DNA of 10,494 nt, taken from contig JAFGUM010000281.1 of the NCBI GenBank assembly GCA_016938515.1, forward strand, positions 1 through 10,494, written 5' to 3'. The position numbers and the translations under genes were made by a program. The DNA is from Spirochaetales bacterium (GTDB lineage Bacteria > Spirochaetota > Spirochaetia > Treponematales > UBA12059). Below the pieces are notes generated by a model. It was not told the origin of the DNA and ran no database searches. It worked only from the letters and a program-made list of their open reading frames with translations. Shown here one piece after another: positions 1 to 7,641 of the stretch (the first letter of the stretch is position 1; each line of letters starts with the position of its first letter).

Positions 1-737
1 CGCTCGCCATCGACGCCCTGAGGGGCGCTCTCGTCGTACTCATGGTCGTTTATCACGCGTGCTACGTGGCAGAACTCTACGCCTTGGTGAGCATTGACCT
101 GTATTCTGGGTTCTGGTGGTTTTTTCCGCGCTTCATAGCAGCTGGATTTGTAGCCCTTTCAGGATGGAACCTTGCCGGCAAACGAGCCAGAGGCAAGCTT
201 TTTGGGGATTTTGCCAAACGCGCTGGTACGCTAGCCCTGATCGCGCTGCTCATCAGCGTCGCTACGTGGCCCGTACTAGACAAGCGCTTCGTATTTTTTG
301 GCGTCATACATCTGATAGCCGCGTCTTCGGTGCTGGCGTATCCGCTGCTCGGCAGGCCGCTGGCAGCTACTGCAGTGGGAGCCGTCGTCCTGGCTACGGG
401 CCTCTTACTAGGCCCGTACCGGTTTGACTTCGCGTGGCTGGCATGGCTGGGCCTGCGCCCCGCGGGTTTGTATCCCGCGGACTACCTACCGTTGCTCCCA
501 TGGTTCGCGTACGTGGCATTTGGCGCCGCTACCAGGGATGTCGTCTGCAAATTCATGACTTGCAGAGCTACGCCTGTACCCACGCAGCGCCCACTGACCA
601 ACGGGCCCGCGCATAGAGGCTTGAAACTGGCAACGGCAACGCTTGCTGCCGTTGGAAAACGCTCACTGGTCGTCTACCTGGCTCACCTCCCCCTGCTCTA
701 CGGCGCGGGATGGGTGATCAGCGCCATCACCCGATAG
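1..737 (+). CDS. DUF1624 / HGSNAT-type polytopic membrane acyltransferase-like protein (5' end cut by window)
   Basis: The reading frame is open from base 3 to the TAG at 735-737 and gives 244 visible residues. The visible start, LAIDALRG then LVVLMVVYH, is the N-terminal signature of the DUF1624 / heparan-alpha-glucosaminide N-acetyltransferase catalytic family, so only a few to about 15 residues are missing. The ATG at 42 is internal, because it lies after this conserved motif. About seven hydrophobic segments can be seen, including those around FFPRFIAAGFVALSGW, TLALIALLISVATW, FFGVIHLIAASSVLAYPLLG and the final SLVVYLAHLPLLYGAGW; the last resembles the 'SLxxYLxHxP' end of the family. In the eukaryotic relative the enzyme transfers acetyl from acetyl-CoA across a membrane to a glucosamine. 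Most bacterial members have no assigned substrate, so an inner-membrane acyltransferase role is inference. It lies 93 bases upstream of the GH13 gene on the same strand and is probably a separate transcription unit. Confidence 0.85.
   Translation, partial: LAIDALRGALVVLMVVYHACYVAELYALVSIDLYSGFWWFFPRFIAAGFVALSGWNLAGKRARGKLFGDFAKRAGTLALIALLISVATWPVLDKRFVFFGVIHLIAASSVLAYPLLGRPLAATAVGAVVLATGLLLGPYRFDFAWLAWLGLRPAGLYPADYLPLLPWFAYVAFGAATRDVVCKFMTCRATPVPTQRPLTNGPAHRGLKLATATLAAVGKRSLVVYLAHLPLLYGAGWVISAITR
712..732 (+). other. Inverted repeat at the 3' end of the DUF1624 gene (possible RNA hairpin)
   Basis: GGGTGAT (712-718) is a perfect inverted repeat of ATCACCC (726-732), with a 7-base loop, and it ends just before the TAG stop at 735. 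It could form a GC-rich hairpin at the transcript end. No run of T follows, so it is not a canonical intrinsic terminator. A 7-bp stem of this kind is expected by chance several times in 10 kb. Only its position at a gene end makes it worth listing. Confidence 0.25.
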
Positions 738-761
738 CCCAGCTCAGCCAGTGCTACTCGC

Positions 762-790
762 TTGTAGCATGCGGTCTCATCGGTTATCAT
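762..790 (+). promoter_or_regulatory. Candidate sigma-70-type promoter for the GH13-flavin reductase-addB-addA operon
   Basis: TTGTAG (762-767) and TATCAT (785-790) are separated by exactly 17 bases in the only sizeable intergenic gap of the window. The -10 hexamer matches TATAAT at five of six positions. The -35 matches TTGACA at three, with the TTG core kept. Transcription would start near 797 and leave a leader of about 34 bases before the ATG at 831. The gap is visibly more A/T-rich than the flanking coding DNA. The sequence fits a vegetative promoter, but no start site has been measured and weak matches occur by chance. Confidence 0.4.
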
Positions 791-818
791 CAAAACGCCA
801 GCGCAAAAATAACTATAT

Positions 819-823
819 GGGGG
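819..823 (+). promoter_or_regulatory. Ribosome binding site that supports the GH13 start at 831
   Basis: A run of five G (819-823) ends seven bases before the ATG at 831, a normal Shine-Dalgarno distance although the core is GGGGG, not GGAGG. A second in-frame ATG at 846 has only the CG-rich codons of the longer form upstream and no purine-rich site. The site therefore favours 831 as the start, adding five residues (MRTPT). Confidence 0.5.
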
Positions 824-830
824 CACCGCG

Positions 831-3800
831 ATGCGCACACCGACCATGAAAAACATCGTCATCACGTTTACAGAGTTGGAGCGTGGGTCGGTTCACACCA
901 AAGTCCCCACGACGCCCGCGTTGTACGAGTTTCATGTTTCAAAAAGCGCCCGCGATTTGTATGGCCTTTCAGGGGCCCCATTTTCAAGCTCCAGCAACGT
1001 CGTGTTCGCAGATTTCCGCGAGTCGCGGGCATTCGCTGACAAGATCAACGCCAAACGCAGCCCGGGTGATCCATCACTGGCAATAAAAGCCGGGGCTATC
1101 AACGCGATGGCCCTGATAGACGAAATACTGCACGCGGTCTGCGCGCTCTACCGCGAGCGCGTTGAGCCGAGCGCGTTTACGCTTGCCCTGGATCGCGCCC
1201 GCGTTGAAGTAGGCGTACCTGAAAGTCGTACCGCCCTGCTCGCGTTTACCGACAGCTTTCCGCCATCCTCTGTCTACGATGGCGCTGAATCGTCTGACTC
1301 ATGGCTGGATGGTCTGTCAGATGGCGTGGGCAAGGGACCCGTTTCGCTCGAAGAACTCCTGCTCCTGCGGCTTGAAAACGAAAATCCCGCGTTTGCTCCC
1401 TATCGGTTTCTTTTTGATGACAGGCCGCTCAAAGCGACAGCTCCGGTTGAGCCGGTGCTCGACGCCACGGAAGTCGCGCTCAGGAACCTCCGACCTCTCG
1501 GCCCCGGCGGCGAGGATCTATTGACGCTCCTCAGGGCGCCCATGCGCGCAAGCCCACACTCGCTAGCCGGGCAGCTGGCGTACATGAAGCAGCACTGGGG
1601 CATGATACTCGGGGAGCGGATGGCCAAACTGCTAGGCAGCCTGGATATGCTCGACGAGGAAGAGCGGCCGTCGTTCCCGCCCGGCCCTGGTCCGGTGCGC
1701 GCGCCCTCGTATGAAAGCCTCGATGTGGAGTACGAGCGCTTCAGCGAAGACAAGGACTGGATGCCCCGGGTCGTCATGATGGCAAAAAGCACGCTCGTGT
1801 GGCTCGATCAGCTCTCCAAAGCCTACGGCCGGGACATTCACACGCTCGACGCCATCCCCGATGAGGAGCTCGACCTGCTATCGTCGCGCGGTTTTAACGC
1901 TCTGTGGCTTATAGGCATATGGGAGCGCAGCCAGGCCAGCCGCCGCATCAAGGAACTGTGCGGCAACCCGGAAGCCGCTCCCAGCGCGTACTCGTTGTTC
2001 GACTATGAAATAGCGTGGGAACTGGGTGGCTGGCCCGCGCTGGAATCGTTGCGGCATCGTGCCGGACAGCGTGGCATCAGGCTCGCGGCGGACATGGTTC
2101 CCAACCATACGGGGCTCGATTCCGCCTGGGTACGCGACAGACCGGACCTGTTCATCAGGCGGTCTGACCCACCGTTCCCATCGTACAGCTACAACGGCGA
2201 GAATTTATCGGCGGACGGCAGCATAGGACTGTGGCTCGAAGACCACTACTACGACCGCCGCGACGCCGCGGTTACGTTCAAGCGCGTCGACTTTCGCTCC
2301 GGCGAGACCAGCTACATCTACCACGGCAACGATGGTACGAGCATGCCGTGGAATGACACAGCCCAGCTGGACTTCCTCAACCCCGCCACGCGGGAAGCCG
2401 TCAAGGAACGGATACTCCACGTAGCCAGAAACTTCCCGATAATACGTTTCGACGCGGCAATGATCCTGGCCAAGCGCTCGTTCAGGCGTCTGTGGTACCC
2501 GGAACCCGGCGCGGGCGGAGCCATCGCCAGCCGCTTTGAATCGGCGATATCCACCGAGCGCTTCAACGCCGCCATACCCGAGGAGTTCTGGCGAGAAGTG
2601 GTGGACCAGTGCGCGATGGAAGCACCCGAAACGCTGTTGCTCGCCGAGGCGTTCTGGATGATGGAAGGCTACTTCGTGCGCACGCTGGGCATGCACCGTG
2701 TGTACAACTCCGCCTTCATGAACATGCTCAAGGACAAGAAGAACGCTGAATACCGGGCTACCATCAAGAACACCGTCGAGTTTGACAAGGATATACTCAA
2801 GCGCTTCGTAAACTTCATGAACAACCCCGACGAGGAAACCGCCGTCGTCCAGTTTGGCTCAGGCGACCACTACTTTGGTGTGTGCTCCATGATGGCTACC
2901 ATGCCAGGCCTGCCGATGTTCGGCCACGGGCAGATAGAGGGCTTTACTGAAAAGTACGGCATGGAGTACCGCCGCGCGTACAAGGACGAACATCCGGACG
3001 ACGGGTTTATTAGACGACATGAGCACGAGATATTCCCCCTTCTCAAGCGCCGCTACCTGTTCTCCGGCGTCGAGCTGTTCCTGCTGTACGACTTGGTGGG
3101 GGAACACGGTCATGTAAACGAAAACGTCTTCGCGTACTCCAACGGGTACGGGCATCAGCGCGCGCTCGTAATTTTCAACAACGCGTGGGAGAGAACATCA
3201 GGAACGCTACGCCGATCATGCGCCTTCGCTGACAAGCGCCCTGACGGTAGCAGGCCAACGGTCACGCGTAGCCTCGCCGAAGGCCTTGGCCTGAGTGGCG
3301 GAGCCGGCCGTTTTACCGTGTTTACGGAGCTCAAGAGCGGGCTGAGATATATCCGCCGCTCGAACGACATCGTCAGGCATGGTTTGTCGGTGGCGCTCGA
3401 GGGTTTCCAGTGCCAGGTGTTTATAGACATAGCGGAACTATCCGACGATGAACGCGGTTCATACGCCGCGCTCTGCGACGCGCTCGCAGGCGCGGGCGTA
3501 GAAAACCTCGGGTGGGCTTTGCAGGACATGGAATTTGCTGACCTGCATCGCGCGTGGGCGGCTACTTTTGACGAACGATTTTTCCAGCTGGCGTTAAACG
3601 ACGCGTCCTTGGTCGAACCTACGGCTGAAAACCCGGACTGTACAGCGCTCGCCGCGTTCCTGGAAGTGGCAAGCGACTTCATTGAGCGCAGGGTGCCCTC
3701 GGCAGACGCCGCGCGCGTTGGTGCCCCGAAGACTACTAGAAAACCCAGGGCAAAAACCGGCACTAAGGGAGCACCAGGGGAAGATAGCGCGCGTCAAAAA

Positions 3801-4430
3801 GCTGCGCAAGCCTGCGCGGCGGTAGCCAGCGCGATCGCATCGTTACAGCAACCGGTAGCGGCGGCCACGGGTAAAAGAGCACAGCCATTCTCACTTGATA
3901 CGCTGGCAAACCGCCTGGCGTCTACCAGCGGAGCCAGAGAAGCCATGGCTTCTCTGGCGACTCTTCTGCCCGTGGTATACGCCGCAGAATCCCTTGCGCG
4001 CGAAGCCGTAGACACCCGCGATCTCATCGACGCCTGGGGCCTGGAGCGAAAGCTGCGAGAAGCGCTCGTGCGAGCGGGCTCTGCGGAAGACGTCGCCGGA
4101 ACTGCCGCCGCTTTCGCCGTGGCCGCGCTGCCCAGCCTAGCGTACGTGCGACCTGGCTCCGCGTCTACCCTGCGCCTTGTCTCGACGACGCTATCCTCCG
4201 ACGCCAAAATCCGGGAACTCCTGGGCGTCAACGCCTGGGATGGCGTGGAATGGTTTAATAAGGAGCGCTATAAACTCGCATCGACGCTTATGGCCGCGGC
4301 GGCCGTTGCCATTGGTGGTAAAAACCCCTCGCGCGTCATGAAAACGCTGGCCCGGATTGATGCCGCCGCGGAAGCAAGCCTCTGGCGCGTCGATTTGATG
4401 ATAGCCGCGCTCGATGACAGCGACAACTAA
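831..4430 (+). CDS. Large GH13 alpha-amylase-superfamily protein with N- and C-terminal extensions
   Basis: This 1199-residue protein has a GH13 (beta/alpha)8 barrel at about residues 300-900. Region I is DMVPNH (D421, N425, H426). Region II is IRFDAA, with R539 and the nucleophile D541. Region III is LLAEAF, with the acid/base E606. Region IV is NNPDE, with the stabilising D667. The catalytic triad is thus intact, but the usual His of region IV ('NHD') is replaced by Pro666. About 290 residues precede the barrel; the part starting FHVSKSARDLYG and the part with AGAINAMALIDEIL look like the conserved N-terminal domain I recall from a group of very large bacterial GH13 proteins of undefined substrate. 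A basic, Pro/Lys/Thr-rich linker (about 964-985) leads to an Ala-rich helical C-terminal region ending near GVEWFNKERY. No signal peptide is seen, so it is probably cytoplasmic and acts on an alpha-glucan such as glycogen or a maltodextrin. Hydrolase and transglycosylase activity cannot be told apart from sequence alone. It heads the operon, 11 bases before the flavin reductase gene. Confidence 0.92.
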   Translation: MRTPTMKNIVITFTELERGSVHTKVPTTPALYEFHVSKSARDLYGLSGAPFSSSSNVVFADFRESRAFADKINAKRSPGDPSLAIKAGAINAMALIDEILHAVCALYRERVEPSAFTLALDRARVEVGVPESRTALLAFTDSFPPSSVYDGAESSDSWLDGLSDGVGKGPVSLEELLLLRLENENPAFAPYRFLFDDRPLKATAPVEPVLDATEVALRNLRPLGPGGEDLLTLLRAPMRASPHSLAGQLAYMKQHWGMILGERMAKLLGSLDMLDEEERPSFPPGPGPVRAPSYESLDVEYERFSEDKDWMPRVVMMAKSTLVWLDQLSKAYGRDIHTLDAIPDEELDLLSSRGFNALWLIGIWERSQASRRIKELCGNPEAAPSAYSLFDYEIAWELGGWPALESLRHRAGQRGIRLAADMVPNHTGLDSAWVRDRPDLFIRRSDPPFPSYSYNGENLSADGSIGLWLEDHYYDRRDAAVTFKRVDFRSGETSYIYHGNDGTSMPWNDTAQLDFLNPATREAVKERILHVARNFPIIRFDAAMILAKRSFRRLWYPEPGAGGAIASRFESAISTERFNAAIPEEFWREVVDQCAMEAPETLLLAEAFWMMEGYFVRTLGMHRVYNSAFMNMLKDKKNAEYRATIKNTVEFDKDILKRFVNFMNNPDEETAVVQFGSGDHYFGVCSMMATMPGLPMFGHGQIEGFTEKYGMEYRRAYKDEHPDDGFIRRHEHEIFPLLKRRYLFSGVELFLLYDLVGEHGHVNENVFAYSNGYGHQRALVIFNNAWERTSGTLRRSCAFADKRPDGSRPTVTRSLAEGLGLSGGAGRFTVFTELKSGLRYIRRSNDIVRHGLSVALEGFQCQVFIDIAELSDDERGSYAALCDALAGAGVENLGWALQDMEFADLHRAWAATFDERFFQLALNDASLVEPTAENPDCTALAAFLEVASDFIERRVPSADAARVGAPKTTRKPRAKTGTKGAPGEDSARQKAAQACAAVASAIASLQQPVAAATGKRAQPFSLDTLANRLASTSGAREAMASLATLLPVVYAAESLAREAVDTRDLIDAWGLERKLREALVRAGSAEDVAGTAAAFAVAALPSLAYVRPGSASTLRLVSTTLSSDAKIRELLGVNAWDGVEWFNKERYKLASTLMAAAAVAIGGKNPSRVMKTLARIDAAAEASLWRVDLMIAALDDSDN
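3933..3958. repeat. Perfect 26-base palindrome inside the GH13 coding sequence
   Basis: The left half GCCAGAGAAGCCA (3933-3945) is the exact reverse complement of the right half TGGCTTCTCTGGC (3946-3958), with no spacer; the centre is CCATGG. It encodes part of the Ala-rich C-terminal region, around residues REAMASLA. Symmetry stops at the next base pair outward (A3932/G3959). In RNA it could form a long hairpin once a small loop opens at the centre; in DNA it could be a dimeric protein site or a cruciform. No function is known to me. Confidence 0.75.
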
Positions 4431-4441
4431 GGAGAGGCAGC

Positions 4442-4945
4442 ATGGCATTTCGTGAAATAAGCACGAGGAGCATAGAGCACAACGTATTTGACATGATACA
4501 GGAAGCCTGGATGCTCGTAACCGCTGGCACGATAGAGTCGTGGAACACCATGACGGCCAACTGGGGAGGTTTTGGACACCTGTGGAACCGCGACGTAGCC
4601 TACGTCTTTGTTCGGCCTACGAGGTTTACCTATTCATTTATAGAGAGCTCCGGGGCGATGACGCTATCATTCTTCTCTGAAGAATGGCGCGACGCCCTGT
4701 CCACCTGCGGCAAGGTATCGGGACGCGAAGCGGACAAAGCCGCGCTCACCGGCCTTACGCCTACGGAGCCGCGCCCCGGGTACGTTGGCTTCGAACAGGC
4801 TCATCTTACGCTCGCCTGCCGTGTCATCCACAAGCAGGACATTGACCCGGCGGGATTCATCGAACAATCGCTAGCCAGCCACTACAACGACGACTACCAC
4901 CGCTTGTATATAGCCGAGATAGTAACGGCACTCGTCCGCGACTAA
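4442..4945 (+). CDS. Flavin reductase-like FMN-binding split-barrel protein
   Basis: This is a 167-residue protein of the flavin reductase-like family, which binds FMN and often transfers electrons from NAD(P)H to flavin. Recognisable are WMLVTAGT (from residue 23), then NTMTANWGGFGHLWN (35-49) and VFVRPTRFTYSFIE, which together form the FMN-binding split barrel of the 'NTMTASWG' subgroup. A SGREADKAALTGLTP segment follows around residue 95 and is also typical. Length is normal for a single-domain family member, and no membrane segment or signal peptide is present. The start is supported by GGAGAGG (4431-4437) just upstream of the ATG. It lies 11 bases after the GH13 stop and 3 bases before the addB-like start, so it is co-transcribed and probably translationally coupled. 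Its electron acceptor and partner are unknown; nothing in the sequence ties it to DNA repair or glucan metabolism. Seven of its ten Ile codons are ATA. Confidence 0.9.
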   Translation: MAFREISTRSIEHNVFDMIQEAWMLVTAGTIESWNTMTANWGGFGHLWNRDVAYVFVRPTRFTYSFIESSGAMTLSFFSEEWRDALSTCGKVSGREADKAALTGLTPTEPRPGYVGFEQAHLTLACRVIHKQDIDPAGFIEQSLASHYNDDYHRLYIAEIVTALVRD

Positions 4946-4948
4946 GCT

Positions 4949-7639
4949 ATGACCGACCCAGCCTTGCAAGCCGTACTGGCACGGCTCGACGACCCGTACG
5001 CGCGCTTTGTCTTTCCGAGCGATGTCGCCGCGACTTCCATGCTGGTGGCGGCGCTGGAAGCAAGTGGCCGGCGAGCCTTGCCAACGCGGCGATTTATAGG
5101 CTGGGACGCGTTCAAAGCCGAGCTGTTTGCAGGAGAGCACGATCAGAGGCCCACTACAAAGGCTATACGGTCGCTATTTGCACGCCAGCTCACCACGGAT
5201 AATGCCGCGACGCCATTTCTGCGGTCGATTATCCCCACAGCCGCGGCCAGTGCCTCTACGCGCTTCGCGCGGACAATCGCGGCAGCGCTACCGGCGCTGT
5301 CATCAGTGCCCGATGGCCCCGGTGACCAGCGAGCTGATTGGCGCGCCATACGCGATCGCTACGCCGAGTTTATGCGGGATCATGGCTTGTACGAAGCGTC
5401 CTGGCTTGGCAGATCGGCGAGTACGAGCCGCGATCACTGGGTGCTTGCCTACCCCGACCTCACCGAAGACTGGGATGACTATGCCAACGCGGTAGCGGCT
5501 ATCCCTGGCGCCTTCGTCATACTATCCACGACACTCGGCCAGGCTCCAGCGGCGGCGGCCAGGTTCGGAACGCTCGTAGAGGAAGTACGGGCCATACTGC
5601 AGAAGATACGCGACGAAATTCTTGCGGGAGCCGATTCGGCTGGCTACGCCATAAGCGTAGCTTCCCCGTCATCTGTGCTGCCCATACTGGCGCGGGAAGC
5701 GCGAGTAGCCGGAATAGCCCTGGACATCCGCGAAGGCGCGCTTCTATCAGAGAGTGCCGGCGGCAGGCTCCTGTCAGACATCATAGACCTGGACTCCAGC
5801 AGCGTGTCGTTTGATGCGCTGCGAAGACTGCTCCTTGATTCGTCCCGACCATGGAAAGATAGCGTTACGGCCAGGCGATTGCTCGATATCGGCATACGCA
5901 AACACATCGTAGCGCCGCTCCCAGACGGCCCCGACGTCTGGGAAGCCTCGCTGGGAAACGATGACGAAGCCAGAAAGCTCTACCGCGGGCTTCGAACGGC
6001 GTCTGCCAAGGTGGCCAACGCGGGAAGCTTCAAAGCGCTGCGGTTAGCCTATGACTCGTTCAGAAGAGCCTTTCTTCTAGAATTGTGGTCAGAGCGACAG
6101 AACGACGAGATTGCCCGTTCACTCGCTGTGCTCGACGAGCTCGAAGAAGCGGCCAGCATCGCCGGGATACAGGGCCGAGTAGACGCGGCGATGCTATGGG
6201 CAGAGCGACTTGCCGACACTCGCTACCTTCCAGTTTCCAAGACCAGCGGAATCGCCGTCTACCGCTTCCCGGTAGCCGCCGGCATACAGCCAGAGACCCA
6301 CTTCGTGCTCAACCTGGCTGAGGGCGCGGCTGTTGCGGCGGCTCGTCCCCTGTCGTTCCTGCGAGCAGACGAACGAAACGATGCCGGAGCGTATGACCGC
6401 GATCTGTCGGGAGGGCTCATCCGCTGGCTCGCCGTGTCGGGCAAACGGGTGTACCTGAGCTATTCGGAAAGCGGCCCCGATGGGGTGAGGCCGCCCCACT
6501 CAGCGGTAGACGCCCGTGATCCGGCTTCACTAGGTGTACCGTACGACAGAAACCGCTGGCTTCCAGCCCCGAACACAGGCGTCGAGCTGTTTCCGTCCCA
6601 GACGAAGAGCGCAGCCTCTGCTCTCATCACCGTGTTTGAGCCAGAATCTCCAGACTGGGCCGCTGCCACGCCGAGTGCACCGGCTACGCTATCCGAGGCC
6701 AACACCAGGGAGGTGGTCGCCGCGCTCTGCCGTGACAATACGCTGAGTCTTTCGGTAACCACTATCAACGGCTACGCTAGCTGTCCGTTCCAGAGAATCC
6801 ACGCCAGGCAATTACGGGTAGAAGCCGTGGCGTCCGGGTTATCATTCGTTGACAATCTCCTTCTGGGCCGGCTGTACCACGACGCGTTCCAACGCCTGTT
6901 CATGCCGCTGGCGGGCGCAAAGCTCACCGTTGTGGCACCGGAAGAGGACGACCCGCAAGCCATGAGACCGACGGTGCAGGACATGGAGCGCGCGTTTGAA
7001 GCGGCTCTCAAGGCACTTGGTCGCGAACACGGGCTGATGGCGGAAACCCTCGTGCGCACCAGAAAGCCAGTACTCTGGCACTCGTTCCATGTTTCGGCTA
7101 CTAACGTGCTCGCTGTACTGGATGGCTTCGTGCCGGTTATGGTCGACGATGAAGAGCTGTACGCCCCCGTGCGTGGCGTCAATGCCGAGCTTCGGGGCAG
7201 ACCGGATCTCGTCTGCGCGCGGGAAACTCAGAATGGACGCCCCGAAGCCGTTCTGGTCGACTATAAGAAATCCGACCTGCCCAAGCGTGACGACCTCTCG
7301 CCAGACGAACACGGCGAGCTGGCTGTTCTTCAAATTCCGGCGTACGTCGTGCTGGTAGAAGCTGCCGGGTACCAACCCAACGCTGGGTATTACCTGTCCA
7401 TAGAAAAGTCAGGGGTCGGGGGCAAAGGCATACTGCTCGTCTTCGGGCCCGGCGAGAAGCCGTGCATTCACGAGAAGCAGCTCCCCCTGCTCGAGCCAGC
7501 GATCGTCGCGGCGGCGGGCACAACGGCCGACATGATCAGAAGCGGACGAGTATTCATCCCAGCCAGGCGCGATTGGACCAGAGTCTGCACGCGTTGCGAC
7601 CTGCGCTCCGTATGCCGCGCGCACTACTCGGTGAGGTAA
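4949..7639 (+). CDS. addB: AddB-type PD-(D/E)XK nuclease subunit with 4Fe-4S cluster cysteines
   Basis: This 896-residue protein looks like the AddB subunit of the AddAB helicase-nuclease that resects double-strand DNA breaks and loads RecA. The C-terminal nuclease is clear: GRPDLV gives D753, VDYKKS gives D771 and K773, and LQIPAY gives the Q795-x3-Y799 motif. The iron-sulfur 'staple' is complete, with C612 in GYASCPF and then C880-x2-C883-x5-C889 just before the stop. The first 600 residues are helicase-like but inactive: where active family members carry a Walker A loop, the start reads FVFPSDVAA (from about residue 20), with no GxGK[ST]. Remnants such as FVLNLAEG (452-459) resemble the superfamily 1 'GLNEG' element of AddB. 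It is shorter than Bacillus subtilis AddB (about 1170 residues). It starts 3 bases after the flavin reductase stop with only a weak ribosome site, which suggests coupling, and ends 2 bases before the AddA-like gene. The order addB-addA is canonical. A stand-alone RecB-like nuclease is less likely given the partner. Confidence 0.85.
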   Translation: MTDPALQAVLARLDDPYARFVFPSDVAATSMLVAALEASGRRALPTRRFIGWDAFKAELFAGEHDQRPTTKAIRSLFARQLTTDNAATPFLRSIIPTAAASASTRFARTIAAALPALSSVPDGPGDQRADWRAIRDRYAEFMRDHGLYEASWLGRSASTSRDHWVLAYPDLTEDWDDYANAVAAIPGAFVILSTTLGQAPAAAARFGTLVEEVRAILQKIRDEILAGADSAGYAISVASPSSVLPILAREARVAGIALDIREGALLSESAGGRLLSDIIDLDSSSVSFDALRRLLLDSSRPWKDSVTARRLLDIGIRKHIVAPLPDGPDVWEASLGNDDEARKLYRGLRTASAKVANAGSFKALRLAYDSFRRAFLLELWSERQNDEIARSLAVLDELEEAASIAGIQGRVDAAMLWAERLADTRYLPVSKTSGIAVYRFPVAAGIQPETHFVLNLAEGAAVAAARPLSFLRADERNDAGAYDRDLSGGLIRWLAVSGKRVYLSYSESGPDGVRPPHSAVDARDPASLGVPYDRNRWLPAPNTGVELFPSQTKSAASALITVFEPESPDWAAATPSAPATLSEANTREVVAALCRDNTLSLSVTTINGYASCPFQRIHARQLRVEAVASGLSFVDNLLLGRLYHDAFQRLFMPLAGAKLTVVAPEEDDPQAMRPTVQDMERAFEAALKALGREHGLMAETLVRTRKPVLWHSFHVSATNVLAVLDGFVPVMVDDEELYAPVRGVNAELRGRPDLVCARETQNGRPEAVLVDYKKSDLPKRDDLSPDEHGELAVLQIPAYVVLVEAAGYQPNAGYYLSIEKSGVGGKGILLVFGPGEKPCIHEKQLPLLEPAIVAAAGTTADMIRSGRVFIPARRDWTRVCTRCDLRSVCRAHYSVR

Positions 7640-7641
7640 AC

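Noticed and set aside
42..737. ATG at 42 as the true start of the DUF1624 gene
   Set aside because: The family signature LAIDALRG is encoded in frame upstream (3-26), so the gene starts before the window.
738..830. Riboswitch or attenuator in the gap before the GH13 gene
   Set aside because: After the promoter is placed, the leader is only about 34 bases, too short for a known riboswitch, and no terminator-like stem with a T run is present.
2205..2696. Antisense open frame of 163 codons opposite the GH13 catalytic core
   Set aside because: It covers the conserved region II and III motifs of the real gene on the other strand and shows no domain of its own.
3155..3763. Antisense open frame of 202 codons opposite the GH13 gene
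   Set aside because: Its Ser/Arg/Ala-rich product has no recognisable domain, and it lies wholly opposite a gene with clear homology; GC-rich genes commonly give such shadows.
846..4430. Alternative GH13 start at the ATG at 846
   Set aside because: The G-run at 819-823 is correctly spaced for 831, while 846 has no purine-rich site upstream. The difference is only five residues, so it is not fully excluded.
4668..4686. 8-bp perfect hairpin (CATTCTTC / GAAGAATG, 3-base loop) in the flavin reductase gene
   Set aside because: About one stem of this size with a short loop is expected by chance in a window this long, and it lies mid-gene with no regulatory context.
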